Origin: Marimonas lutisalis
GTDB taxonomy: Bacteria > Pseudomonadota > Alphaproteobacteria > Rhodobacterales > Rhodobacteraceae
Reading direction: 5' to 3'
Length of the DNA: 64,000 nucleotides
NCBI RefSeq assembly: GCF_005434965.1
Contig: NZ_SKCI01000001.1
Span: 1,386,952 to 1,450,951 of the forward strand
Positions 9,207 to 17,572 of the stretch are shown one piece after another (positions within the stretch are counted from its first letter, which is position 1; each line of letters starts with the position of its first letter). The notes under the pieces are model-generated. The model did not search any database. It saw only the letters and a program-made list of their open reading frames with translations, and was not told the origin of the DNA. The position numbers were made by a program, and so were the translations under genes.

Positions 9207-10487
9207 CTAGGCCGCCAGCCCCTGCACCGCGCCCGCGCTGTCGGTCAGCGGCCGCCGCATCGCCAGCAGGCGGCGCGCCTCGTCCGCCTTGCCCTGCCGG
9301 ATCAGCGCCTGCAGCAACGTGTATTCCAACAGGTCGCGTTGCGCGCGGCTGCCGCCCAGCCGCTCGTGGCCCGCCATCACCGGCACCAGCGCCGCCTCGG
9401 CCCCGGCCCAGTCCTGCGCCGCCATCGCGCGGAACCCCTCGGCGCAGGGTGTCACCAGGTCTGCCGCCGGGCCCTTGGCCCCTTCGATGATCTTCATCAG
9501 CGGTTCGTCCTGCCCAGCCATCGCATGCGCCAGCGCCGCGTGAATATCGGCAAAGCCCAGGGCCGGGTTGGGAAAGGCCTGCGCCGCATAATCCGACAGC
9601 GCCGCCCAGCGGTCGGGCGCCACCGCCTCGCCGGCCATCTCGGCCCGCCAGTAGAGCGAGGCCAGATCCGTCAGGATGTTGAGCGACGGGCTTTGCGAAG
9701 CCCCGGGCGCCAGATCAGCATCGGCGATCGCCCACATCCGCGCCGTATCGCCCAGCCCCAGCGACCACAGCGCCACGTGCCATGAGTTGTGGCAATGCAT
9801 CATGCCATCGCGCGCATAGCCCGCCATCCAGTCCGACAGGTAATCGCGCCCGTCCTGCGTCTGGCCCATTTCATAGTAGAGATGCGCCCGGATATGCGCG
9901 CCATGGGCCGATCGCGGACGTAAATTCAGCGATGCCTCGATCGACGCCTCCGCCGGTTTCAGCTGCCCTGCCTCCATCTGGGCAAAGGCCAGCTGCGACA
10001 GGAACCAGCCATCCTGCCCATAGGCCGGCGCCAGTTGCTCGGCAATAGCCAGGTATTCCGCCTCGCGCCCCGGCTGGCCGGAAAAACCTATGAGCGAAAA
10101 CACCCCCATGCAGGTCTGCGCCACCAGCGCATCGCGCGGATACTCCAGCAGATGCGCTCGCACCATGGCATAGCCTTCGCGCACGCGGCTGTTGATCAAG
10201 TGGTCGAAAATCTCCAGATGCGCCCGCGCCTGGCCCTTCAGCCCCGCGCCCGTCTCCATCGCCTGCGCCATCAGCGCCCGCGCCTCGCCCATCCGGGCAA
10301 AGACCTGCGCATTGCGCGCCTTCAGCGCATAGGCCAGCGCAAACCCGTCATCGGCGGCGATCGCCCGGTCCAGCGCCGCATCCACCCCCGGCAATGCCTC
10401 CAGATAGGCCACCAGCGCGTTGTCATAGGCCTCGCGCGCGGTTGCGTTCTTCGTATGCAGCGGGTTTCCGTAGTTATCGGTCAGCAT
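9207..10487 (-). CDS. Tetratricopeptide-repeat protein of the TTC38 type
   Basis: A 426-residue protein built largely of helical repeats; alanine-rich helix pairs recur through most of its length, and the central HCHNSWHVALWSLGLGD segment is the hallmark of the TTC38-like family. No signal peptide or membrane segment is seen, so it is probably cytoplasmic and serves as a scaffold. It lies 58 bases downstream of lipA on the same strand and may be read from the same transcript. Its role is not known. Confidence 0.8.
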   Translation of the reverse strand: MLTDNYGNPLHTKNATAREAYDNALVAYLEALPGVDAALDRAIAADDGFALAYALKARNAQVFARMGEARALMAQAMETGAGLKGQARAHLEIFDHLINSRVREGYAMVRAHLLEYPRDALVAQTCMGVFSLIGFSGQPGREAEYLAIAEQLAPAYGQDGWFLSQLAFAQMEAGQLKPAEASIEASLNLRPRSAHGAHIRAHLYYEMGQTQDGRDYLSDWMAGYARDGMMHCHNSWHVALWSLGLGDTARMWAIADADLAPGASQSPSLNILTDLASLYWRAEMAGEAVAPDRWAALSDYAAQAFPNPALGFADIHAALAHAMAGQDEPLMKIIEGAKGPAADLVTPCAEGFRAMAAQDWAGAEAALVPVMAGHERLGGSRAQRDLLEYTLLQALIRQGKADEARRLLAMRRPLTDSAGAVQGLAA

Positions 10488-10545
10488 GGGCGCGTCTCCT
10501 CGCGGGCGGGTGTCGCCCTACCCTACGCGCCCGGCGGCGATCCGC

Positions 10546-11496
10546 CTAGCCCTGACCCAGCTTTGCCAGCCGGTTCGCCCGCAGCCGGGCGAAATCATCG
10601 CCCGCATGGTAGGACGAACGCGTCAGCGGCGTGGCCGACACCATCAGGAAGCCCTTGCCATAGGCGGCCTTCTCATAGGCGGCAAATTCATCGGGATGCA
10701 CAAAGCGGTCCACGGCGTGGTGTTTCGGCGTGGGTTGCAGATACTGGCCGATGGTCAGGAAATCGATATCGGCGGCGCGCATGTCATCCATCACCTGCAG
10801 CACCGCCTGGCGGTCTTCGCCCAGCCCCACCATGATGCCGGACTTGGTGAACATGCCCGGGTCCAGCTCTTTCACCCGCTGCAACAGGCGCAGCGAATGG
10901 AAATAACGCGCGCCGGGCCGCACCTCGGGGTAAAGCCCCGGCACGGTTTCAAGGTTGTGGTTGAACACGTCCGGCCGCGCCTCCACGACGACCTCCAGCA
11001 CGCTGTCATCGCATTTCAGGAAATCCGGTGTCAGGATCTCGATCGTGGTCTCGGGGCTTTGATGGCGCACCGCGCGGATCGTCTGGGCGAAATGTTCGGC
11101 GCCCCCGTCTTCCAGGTCGTCGCGGTCCACGCTGGTGATCACCACGTGATTGAGGCCCAGCGTCTTCACCGCATGGGCCACCCGGCCCGGCTCGAACGCG
11201 TCGAGGTCCTGCGGCTTGCCGGTGGCGACGTTGCAGAAGGTGCAGCCACGGGTGCAGATCTCGCCCATGATCATCATTGTGGCGTGGCCCTGGCTCCAGC
11301 ATTCGCCGGCATTGGGGCACCCCGCCTCTTCGCAGACGGTGACCAGCTTGTTTTCCCGCATAATCCTGTGCGTTTCGGCATAGCCTTTGCCACTGGGCGC
11401 CTTGACGCGGATCCACTTGGGCTTTTTCGGCTGGGCGTTGTCGGCGCGGTGCGCCTTTTCCGGGTGACGCTGGTCGGGGATTTTCAGATCACGCAT
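10546..11496 (-). CDS. lipA: Lipoyl synthase
   Basis: A 316-residue radical SAM enzyme that inserts two sulfurs into protein-bound octanoyl groups to form lipoate. Both iron-sulfur cluster motifs are complete: the auxiliary cluster cysteines C55, C60 and C66 ([12 protein letters not shown]) and the radical SAM cluster C81, C85, C88 (CTRGCTFC). The C-terminal RSSYHAG serine that ligates the auxiliary cluster is also present. Length and order are standard. Confidence 0.97.
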   Translation of the reverse strand: MRDLKIPDQRHPEKAHRADNAQPKKPKWIRVKAPSGKGYAETHRIMRENKLVTVCEEAGCPNAGECWSQGHATMMIMGEICTRGCTFCNVATGKPQDLDAFEPGRVAHAVKTLGLNHVVITSVDRDDLEDGGAEHFAQTIRAVRHQSPETTIEILTPDFLKCDDSVLEVVVEARPDVFNHNLETVPGLYPEVRPGARYFHSLRLLQRVKELDPGMFTKSGIMVGLGEDRQAVLQVMDDMRAADIDFLTIGQYLQPTPKHHAVDRFVHPDEFAAYEKAAYGKGFLMVSATPLTRSSYHAGDDFARLRANRLAKLGQG

Positions 11497-11585
11497 TCTG
11501 CACCTGTGTGGCCATTGTTCCGCTATCTAAGGGCTGATGCCGGGAAAGTCACGTCAAACTGCCTGAAGGCAGGCATGCGCCCGGC

Positions 11586-12518
11586 TCATGGCACGCGCGC
11601 GCGCGCGGTATCCAGCACGGCGCGGCCGGCCTCGCGCAGGATGGCGGCCAGTTCGATGAACCAGCCGTCATTCCCCGACAGATCGCGCCGCACCAGCCCC
11701 ACCATGCGCGCCGGTTCGGGCGCAGGAAAGCGGATAACCCGCAACGCCGGCGTGGCCGCCATTTCGCTTTCCAGCGCCAGTTCCGGCAGCAAGGTCAGGC
11801 CGAAGCCTTCGGCCACCAGTCCCGACAAGGTGGCCAGCGACGACGCCCCCAGATCCACTCGCGTGGCCGAGCGGCGCAGCCCGCAGACCTCGAGCGCCTG
11901 GTCGGCCAGGCAATGGCCCTCATCCAGCAACAGGAGCCTGTCGGGGTTCAGTTCGGTCGGGCGCAGGGCCTCGGTGCGCGCGGACAGTTCCTCGATCTGC
12001 GCGGCCGATCCGGCCAGCGTGAACCGATCCTCGAAAAGCGGGGTTTCGACCAGCCCGGGCACCCCCGTGGGCAGGGCCAGCACGGCCGCGTCCACATGCC
12101 CGTCGCCGAGGTCCGAGAGAATCTGATCGGTCTGCGCCTCGCGTACGCGCAGGTCCAGCGACAGGTCACGCGCCCGCAGCATCGGCAGTGCCACCGGCAG
12201 CAGGTAGGGCGCGACCGTCGGGATTACCCCCAGTTTCAACCGCCCGGACAGCCCGCCCTGCCAGCGCACCGCGTCCTGCATCCGGTCCAGCTCGCCCATC
12301 ACCCGCCGGGCCGAGGCCAGAACCTCCTGCCCTGCCGGTGTCAACGCCGGCTGGCGCCCTTCACGCGCGATCAGCTGCGCGCCCAGCCGGTCCTCGAGTT
12401 CGCGGATCTGTACCGACAGCGCGGGTTGGGTGACATGACAGCGCTCGGCCGCGCGGCCGAAATGCCGGGTTTCGGCCAGCGCGATGAAATAGGTCAGTTG
12501 TCGCAGGGTTATGTCCAT
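11586..12518 (-). CDS. oxyR: Hydrogen-peroxide-sensing LysR regulator OxyR
   Basis: A 310-residue LysR-type activator. The helix-turn-helix is at about residues 18-50 (HFGRAAERCHVTQPALSVQI). The redox pair that defines OxyR is present in GHCLADQALEVC, with Cys203 and Cys212 corresponding to the E. coli disulfide pair. No katG or ahpC is adjacent. On the opposite strand just upstream is a 100-base non-coding stretch ending in a strong intrinsic terminator, recorded separately as a possible small RNA. Confidence 0.92.
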   Translation of the reverse strand: MDITLRQLTYFIALAETRHFGRAAERCHVTQPALSVQIRELEDRLGAQLIAREGRQPALTPAGQEVLASARRVMGELDRMQDAVRWQGGLSGRLKLGVIPTVAPYLLPVALPMLRARDLSLDLRVREAQTDQILSDLGDGHVDAAVLALPTGVPGLVETPLFEDRFTLAGSAAQIEELSARTEALRPTELNPDRLLLLDEGHCLADQALEVCGLRRSATRVDLGASSLATLSGLVAEGFGLTLLPELALESEMAATPALRVIRFPAPEPARMVGLVRRDLSGNDGWFIELAAILREAGRAVLDTARARVP

Positions 12519-12529
12519 AACCGCTATTT

Positions 12530-12637
12530 ATCGAAATGCGCAAAATATGCAATTTCAACAAATGACGATTTCGGGGTACCCGGGTTTCACTTCAAACGCG
12601 CGAACACGGGGCGCAGGGTTATCCCTGCGCCCTTTTT
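12530..12637 (+). ncRNA. Candidate small RNA divergent from oxyR
   Basis: On the plus strand, starting a few bases from the oxyR ATG, about 100 non-coding bases end in a 10-bp perfect hairpin (12609-12618 against 12623-12632, TTAT loop) followed by five T. The T tract is on the plus-strand side only, yet no plus-strand gene ends here, so the terminator needs an otherwise unexplained transcript. Inside are a possible 5' stem (GAAAT at 12533 with ATTTC at 12552) and a GGGTACCC palindrome. Size and place resemble E. coli oxyS, but I see no sequence similarity and no clean OxyR consensus. The start point is a guess. Confidence 0.45.
12609..12637 (+). terminator. Strong intrinsic terminator facing away from oxyR
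   Basis: Ten-base-pair stem GGGCGCAGGG / CCCTGCGCCC, TTAT loop and a TTTTT tract on the plus strand. A competing outer pairing, ACACGGG (12604-12610) with CCCGTGT (12644-12650), is also possible. Confidence 0.8.
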
Positions 12638-12649
12638 GTCTGTCCCGTG

Positions 12650-13249
12650 TCAGGCGGCGCGAAAGACGTCCGCGCAGGCAGCGCCGCTGGTCAGCCGGAA
12701 CAGGCGCGCCTGTGCCGGGGTCAGCCATTCGAACCGCGCAGACGCGCCTCCGCCGCGTGCCCCGCAATAGAGGCACAGCCCGCCACTGGCCCAGATCACC
12801 TCGTCTTCGTCGAACAGCATCTCGCAGGCGCCCAGATCCGCCGTCGCCGGGTGCCGGGCAACGCCCAGGTGACCCACGAGATTCTGCGCGCACACTATCG
12901 CCGCGGCGAGGTTGAACAACCGCGCCAGCGCAGTTCCATCAAGCAGAACCTCCTGGTCGGGCAGCAGATCGACCGCGCGATCATTGCACAGCACACCCGC
13001 CGGCACATGGATCAGGTCGCGCCCCTCGGGCACGCGCCGCCAGCGCGTGGCGCGCAGCCTGCGCAAACCGCCATCGACGGTCTCGACCATGTCGCCGGGC
13101 GCCAAACGCTCAACCGCCCGCCACCCGGCCAGTGTTTCCACCTGCGTGCCCGGCAACAGCCCGCGCACCGGCGCGGCTCGGGCAATACCCGGCAAGACGG
13201 GCTCGGCACGGGAAAAATCATTCTGGGAGGGGCTGAACATGTCTGACAT
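12650..13249 (-). CDS. Hint-domain (hedgehog/intein-type) protein
   Basis: A 199-residue protein with an N-terminal Hint module (about residues 28-100): LLPGTQVETLAGWRAVERL, the PGDMVETVDGG turn, HVPAGVL and the later LLPDQEVLLDG and LFNLAAAIV segments. Such proteins are common in Rhodobacterales, often fused to repeats or alone. The usual nucleophile Cys immediately before the x-x-PGT turn is replaced by Gly30, so self-cleavage looks unlikely. No signal peptide is evident. Function unknown. Confidence 0.78.
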   Translation of the reverse strand: MSDMFSPSQNDFSRAEPVLPGIARAAPVRGLLPGTQVETLAGWRAVERLAPGDMVETVDGGLRRLRATRWRRVPEGRDLIHVPAGVLCNDRAVDLLPDQEVLLDGTALARLFNLAAAIVCAQNLVGHLGVARHPATADLGACEMLFDEDEVIWASGGLCLYCGARGGGASARFEWLTPAQARLFRLTSGAACADVFRAA

Positions 13250-13560
13250 CCTTCTGCTACGCGGGTCTGTCGGCCCGCTTGACCGCGCTCAGGAAAGCCT
13301 GCGAATTCTGCCGGGATTTGGGCACCATGCTGGCCAAGCCGCGGCACCGTTTCCCGCGCCTCTGCAATCTTCACGCGTCCGCATGTTTGATGGGCACGCG
13401 TCAACTCTTGACCATGAAGTATTAACCTTAACAACGGCATACGGGGTACTGTTCATGCGAATGGTGATTCCGCGCCTGCCCCCTGGTCAAAGCGATTCCT
13501 TGCCAAGCGCCCGGCGATCGGGCACCCAGTCGGAGACAGGAACATCAACGCGGGGGGCCT
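13250..13560. other. Intergenic region between the divergent Hint and VIT genes
   Basis: About 310 bases hold no supported gene. There is a small inverted repeat (GCGGG with CCCGC near 13261-13280) close to the Hint start and an A+T-richer patch around 13410-13440 containing ATTAACCTTAAC, a likely promoter zone for one of the two genes. I cannot assign an operator. Confidence 0.6.
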
Positions 13561-14289
13561 ATGGACTGGCAGGCGCACCGGCGCGAGGCCCATGCTCTGG
13601 GGCGGGCGCAGGAATATCTCAAGCAGATCACCTATGGCGGCAATGACGGCATCGTCACCACCTTCGCCATTGTCGCGGGTTTTGCCGGGGCCTCGGCCGA
13701 AGGCGTGGCCCAGATCGGCGGGTTGGCGGTGCTGGTCTTCGGTCTCGCCAATCTCTTTGCCGATGGCGTCAGCATGGGGTTGGGCGAATTCCTCTCAACC
13801 CGCTCCGAGCATGACATGTTCCACGCCCGCCGGGTCCGCGAACTCGACGAACTCGCCACCAATCCTGCGCAGGAACGCCGCGAGCTCACCGCGATCCTGC
13901 ACCAGCGCGGCCTGAACGCGCCCGATGCCGAGACGGTCACCGATATCCTGGTGCGCAACCCCGACATGGTCGCTGACCTGATGATGACTTACGAATTCGG
14001 CATGTCCCACCCCGACGATGACAGCCCGGCCGCCAAAGCGCTCTTTACCTTCCTGGCCTTCATCGTCTTTGGCATCGTGCCGCTCCTGCCCTATTTCCTG
14101 CTGCCCGCCGATGCCACGGCGTTCCGCTTCTCGCTCGTGGCGACGGGCCTGTCGCTGGTCGCTCTGGGCCTGTTGCGCTGGCACGCCACCGGCGAACGCA
14201 TGGCCCGCTGCGTGGGCGAAACGCTCGCCGTCGGCGCCACCTGCTCGGCGGTGGCCTTTGCCGTGGGCTGGGCCGTCGGCGGGGCCTGA
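13561..14289 (+). CDS. VIT/CCC1-family iron or manganese transporter
   Basis: A 242-residue membrane protein of the vacuolar iron transporter family. The start carries YLKQITYGGNDGIVTTFAIVAGFAGAS, the signature first helix, followed by the ANLFADGVSMGLGEFLS second helix, a cytosolic acidic insertion (about residues 80-150, metal-binding in the family) and three C-terminal hydrophobic segments. It probably moves Fe(II) or Mn(II) out of the cytoplasm. Its last 199 bases overlap, on the opposite strand, the 3' end of the DUF6456-like gene. Confidence 0.88.
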   Translation: MDWQAHRREAHALGRAQEYLKQITYGGNDGIVTTFAIVAGFAGASAEGVAQIGGLAVLVFGLANLFADGVSMGLGEFLSTRSEHDMFHARRVRELDELATNPAQERRELTAILHQRGLNAPDAETVTDILVRNPDMVADLMMTYEFGMSHPDDDSPAAKALFTFLAFIVFGIVPLLPYFLLPADATAFRFSLVATGLSLVALGLLRWHATGERMARCVGETLAVGATCSAVAFAVGWAVGGA

Positions 14290-15416
14290 CCGGTTACCCG
14301 ATCAGGCCCCGCCGCGGCGCCCAGGCCGTCATAATGCCGCCTGAGCCGCTGCAGCGCGATGCGCAGCACGATCTTGCCCGAGCGCGCGCTCCAGCCCATG
14401 GTTTTCTCGGTCTGCTCCAGCCCTTCCAGGTAACAGCAGCAGCGCAGCACGACGTCGCCCAGGCCCGGGCCCAGGTCCTGCAGCGCCGCTGCCACGCGGT
14501 CGCGGGCGGCGCTCGATCCGCCCAGCGCGTCGCCCGCGCGCGGCCCCGCGCCGGTGCCCCCGGTCAGGAAGGCTTCCCAGTTCTGGGTGGTGCGCGGGCC
14601 CATCTGTGCCAGTTCGAAATCCTCGCGCAGGCGTTCGCCCGCCGCCACCAGCCCGTCCGACAGGAACGGCTGGCCGTCGCGGTCCTTGCGCCGCGCCAGC
14701 GCGGTCAGCGGCGATTCCCCCATCGCATAGCGCAGGCGCCGCCCGCGCTGTCCGCCATCGCCCGCGGGAACGGCCGCCGAAAACGGCGCCTGCGCTTCGG
14801 CAAAGCCGCTTGCTGCGTTCTGTGCCGCGTTTTCCGCCTCGGCCAGCATACGGCCCAGGGCCGCGCGCCCTGCGGCGGTGATCCGGTAGCGCGCAACGCG
14901 CCCGGGCGTGATACAGCTGATCCAGTCCTTGACCGCCAGCGCCTGCGCCAGGTCGCGCTCGACAACGGCGGTGCGCGTGGTCTGGCCGCCGGGCGTGTCG
15001 CGTACGATCACCGCCTTGTCCATCTCGGCGGCCACCGCCAGGAGCGCGCCCGGCTCGCTCAGGCGGCGCAATACCCGGCGCGCCTCGTTTTCGAATACCT
15101 CGTCGGTCGGCGACGCTCCGGTTCGGCTATCTTGAAGGGTCATCATGCTTGGCTCCTTGATCTTTCTGCGCGTGGGCGTGGAGGCAAGCGCACGGCACAC
15201 CCGCGCCAGGCGTTGCAGCGCTTCGTCGATCAGCAGGTCATCGCGCAGCCCTTCCCAGCGGCGCACCTGCCGCAATACGGTCGAAGGATGGCAGGCAACC
15301 GCCCGGGCGATCGCCCGGATCGTCAACCCGCATTCGGTGTGTAACAGGTAGAGATGCGCCGGCTGCGGCACCCAACCCGGCAGCGAGCCGCCCCCAATGG
15401 CGTTATTCGGTGACAT
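14091..15416 (-). CDS. DUF6456-type helix-turn-helix protein
   Basis: A 441-residue open frame. Residues about 25-60 form a helix-turn-helix (LTIRAIARAVACHPSTVLRQ), a winged-helix-like segment with GRVARYRITAAGRAAL follows near residue 170, and residues about 215-350 match the Rhodobacterales domain I associate with DUF6456 (SPLTALARRKD, LREDFELAQMGP, GWSARSGKIVLRIALQRLRRHY). The last 66 residues are low-complexity and antisense to the VIT gene; no earlier stop exists in frame. It is probably a DNA-binding regulator. It is divergent from a DUF6477-like gene. Confidence 0.75.
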   Translation of the reverse strand: MSPNNAIGGGSLPGWVPQPAHLYLLHTECGLTIRAIARAVACHPSTVLRQVRRWEGLRDDLLIDEALQRLARVCRALASTPTRRKIKEPSMMTLQDSRTGASPTDEVFENEARRVLRRLSEPGALLAVAAEMDKAVIVRDTPGGQTTRTAVVERDLAQALAVKDWISCITPGRVARYRITAAGRAALGRMLAEAENAAQNAASGFAEAQAPFSAAVPAGDGGQRGRRLRYAMGESPLTALARRKDRDGQPFLSDGLVAAGERLREDFELAQMGPRTTQNWEAFLTGGTGAGPRAGDALGGSSAARDRVAAALQDLGPGLGDVVLRCCCYLEGLEQTEKTMGWSARSGKIVLRIALQRLRRHYDGLGAAAGPDRVTGQAPPTAQPTAKATAEQVAPTASVSPTQRAMRSPVACQRNRPRATSDRPVATSEKRNAVASAGSRK

Positions 15417-15455
15417 GCGCGTTTTTCGCCCCCTGACAGCTTAGCACCGTGGCTT

Positions 15456-15476
15456 TTGTCCACAGAGTTATCCACA
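15456..15476 (+). promoter_or_regulatory. Two adjacent DnaA-box-like sequences
   Basis: TTGTCCACA (15456-15464, one mismatch) and TTATCCACA (15468-15476, perfect match to the TTATNCACA consensus) lie 12 bases apart in the same orientation, between the divergent DUF6456- and DUF6477-like genes. Confidence 0.5.
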
Positions 15477-15493
15477 ACCTAGACGTGCGACCG

Positions 15494-15562
15494 TTACTCT
15501 TTGGTTAACGGATCCGCATGGGAGCAGGATGGGGCGTCAGGAGATAACCAATCCTTAACCAT
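15494..15562 (+). promoter_or_regulatory. Two CtrA-box-like sites and an exact CtrA half-site
   Basis: TTAC-N7-TTAA at 15494-15508 and ATAA-N7-TTAA at 15544-15558 each differ by one base from the CtrA consensus TTAA-N7-TTAA. The second ends in TTAACCAT (15555-15562), the known CtrA half-site. They precede the DUF6477-like gene. Confidence 0.45.
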
Positions 15563-15642
15563 CCGTTCGCCCGAACGTGCGAAGCGCAACACCCGCTTGG
15601 GTTGTGCGAGGTCTTGACCCGCAAACATGTCGAGGAGCCAAG

Positions 15643-15945
15643 ATGTCCGATATCCTGAACGCTTTCGATCGCCTCAGCCGCCCGCAGCTTCTGATTCAGG
15701 CCGCCCGCGCAGGCATGGCCGATTACTGCCGCGAGCCGCATCTGCGCCGCTTGATGGGGCCGGGCAACCCGCCCTGCGGCCCCAACGCGGTCGCGCGCCT
15801 CCTGCCGATCGAAGCCCAGCTGAACCAGCAGCGTGTCGCCAATGATGCGGGCTATTCCATCATCCGGCATGTCGATGTTCTGATCGCCCTGATGGCCGAG
15901 GCGCAACGCCTGCGCAGCGCGTTGCCGCTGGAACCGGCCGAGTAA
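15643..15945 (+). CDS. Small DUF6477-type protein
   Basis: A 100-residue protein starting MSDILNAFDRLSRPQLLIQ after a GAGGAGCC-type ribosome site. It is mostly helical, with an RRLMGPGNPPCGPNAVARLLPIE centre and a second long helix. I associate it with the small Rhodobacterales family DUF6477, often found beside the DUF6456 gene as here, but the family assignment is from memory of its pattern. Function unknown; the DnaA- and CtrA-like boxes upstream hint at cell-cycle control. Confidence 0.7.
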   Translation: MSDILNAFDRLSRPQLLIQAARAGMADYCREPHLRRLMGPGNPPCGPNAVARLLPIEAQLNQQRVANDAGYSIIRHVDVLIALMAEAQRLRSALPLEPAE

Positions 15946-15968
15946 CCCGCACCGGCGGCGCGGACATG

Positions 15969-16001
15969 AAAAAAACCGGCGCGGCAATGGCCCGCGCCGG
16001 T
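15969..16001 (-). terminator. Intrinsic terminator of the mttB-like gene
   Basis: Ten-base-pair stem (ACCGGCGCGG at 15975-15984, CCGCGCCGGT at 15992-16001) with a run of seven A on the plus strand, i.e. a U tract for the minus-strand transcript that ends at 16028. Confidence 0.85.
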
Positions 16002-16027
16002 CAGTGGTCTTCGCCCTGCCCCGCGCC

Positions 16028-17572
16028 TTACATGAAGGCGTCGGGCTCGGCGTCTTTCTTCTGCTGCACGTAGGCGTCCAGCGCTTCGGCAATTCCGGGG
16101 TCCAGCGCAGGCGCCTGGTAGCTGCCCAGCAACTTTTCGACCCGCGCCGACGCCAGCGCCTGCGTATCGCGCGCGCCTTCGTCCTCCCAGGTCTCGAACG
16201 GCTTGTAGTCCAGCAGCTCGGATTTCCAGAAGGCGGTTTTGAAATTGGCCTGGGTATGCGCGCAACCCAGGTAGTGCCCGCCCGGCCCCACCTCGCGGAT
16301 GGCGTCCATCGCCTGCGCGTTCTCGTCCACCGAAATCCCCTTGGCCAGGTGGTGCAGCACGCCCAGCTGATCGGCGTCCATGACGAATTTCTCGAAGCTT
16401 GAGACAAGCCCCCCTTCCAGCCATCCGCAGGAATGCAGCATGAAGTTCACGCCGCTCAGAAGGCCCATGTTCAGGCTGTTGGCAGTTTCATAGGCCGCCT
16501 GTGCATCCGGCAGCTTCGAGCCGCAGAACGACCCGGCCGAGCGATACGGCAGCCCCAACCGGCGCGCCAGCTGGCCCGCGCCATAGGTGATGTGGCTCGC
16601 TTCCGGGGTGCCGAAGGTGGGCGCGCCCGAATTCATGTCGATCGAACTGACGAAGGCGCCGAAGATAACCGGCGCGCCCGGGCGCACCAGCTGGCTATAG
16701 GCCACGCCCGCCAGAACCTCGGCCAGAACCTGCGTCAGCGTTCCGGCCACTGAAACCGGCGCCATCGCCCCGCCGACGATGAAGGGCGAAACGATACAGG
16801 CCTGCCCGGCCTCGGCGTAAACCTCCAGCGCGCCCATCATCACGTCGTCGAAGGTCAGCGGCGAGTTGATGTTGATCAGCGAGGTCATCACCGTGTTCTG
16901 CGCCACGAAATCCTTGCCGAACAGGATCTCGCTCATCTCGACGCTGTCGCGCGCCCGCTGCGGATCGGTCACCGATCCCATGTAGGGCTTGTCGCTCAGC
17001 GTCATGTGCGCATGCAGCATGTCCAGGTGGCGCTTGTTCACGGCGATGTCCGTGGGCTCGCAAACGGTGCCGCCTGAATGGTGCAGCCATTTCGCCATGT
17101 AGCCCAGTTTCACGAACTTGCGGAAATCCTCCATCGTGGCATAGCGCCGTCCGCCGGCGGCATCGCGCACGAAGGGCGGGCCATAGACCGGCGCCAGCAC
17201 CAGGTTGCGGCCGCCCACCTCGACGTTGCGGGCGGGGTTGCGCGCGTGCTGGGTGAACTGGCTCGGCGCCGTCGCGCAGAGCTTGCGGGCCAGGCCGCGC
17301 GGGATGCGCACGCGCTCGCCCTGCACATCCGCGCCCGCGTCGCGCCAGCGCTGCAATGCGGCGGGGTTGTTCACGAAATTGACGCCCACCTCTTCCAGCA
17401 CCGTGTCTGCATTGGCTTCGATGATTTCGAGCGCCTCTTCGTTCAGCACATCGAAATCGGGGATGTTGCGTTCAATGTAACGGGCCGTTTCAAACGAAAC
17501 CGCCCCCCGTTCCGCCCGGCGGGCCGCTCCACCGCCCGAACGGGCGCGTCTGCGCGTGGTCGTCTCTGTCAT
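16028..17572 (-). CDS. Trimethylamine methyltransferase (MttB) superfamily protein, non-pyrrolysine type
   Basis: A 514-residue protein of the MttB superfamily, which demethylates quaternary or tertiary amines by passing a methyl group to a corrinoid protein. Supporting segments are VLEEVGVNFVNNP, the GTVCEPTDIAVN core, MLHSCGWLEGGL and GPGGHYLGCAHTQANF. No in-frame TAG interrupts it, so it lacks pyrrolysine and belongs with glycine-betaine-type members. No corrinoid-protein or methylcobamide transferase gene is adjacent. I start at MTETTTRRRARSGGG; the open frame continues 122 codons upstream without similarity. It carries its own terminator. Confidence 0.88.
   Translation of the reverse strand: MTETTTRRRARSGGGAARRAERGAVSFETARYIERNIPDFDVLNEEALEIIEANADTVLEEVGVNFVNNPAALQRWRDAGADVQGERVRIPRGLARKLCATAPSQFTQHARNPARNVEVGGRNLVLAPVYGPPFVRDAAGGRRYATMEDFRKFVKLGYMAKWLHHSGGTVCEPTDIAVNKRHLDMLHAHMTLSDKPYMGSVTDPQRARDSVEMSEILFGKDFVAQNTVMTSLININSPLTFDDVMMGALEVYAEAGQACIVSPFIVGGAMAPVSVAGTLTQVLAEVLAGVAYSQLVRPGAPVIFGAFVSSIDMNSGAPTFGTPEASHITYGAGQLARRLGLPYRSAGSFCGSKLPDAQAAYETANSLNMGLLSGVNFMLHSCGWLEGGLVSSFEKFVMDADQLGVLHHLAKGISVDENAQAMDAIREVGPGGHYLGCAHTQANFKTAFWKSELLDYKPFETWEDEGARDTQALASARVEKLLGSYQAPALDPGIAEALDAYVQQKKDAEPDAFM

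Noticed and set aside
12519-12530. Exact OxyR binding motif (ATAG-N7-CTAT repeats)
   Set aside because: A CTAT occurs at 12524 but the matching half-sites are absent, so I do not claim an OxyR box.
15456-15476. Chromosome replication origin
   Set aside because: Only two DnaA-like boxes, no A+T-rich unwinding element, and no dnaA, hemE or parA near.
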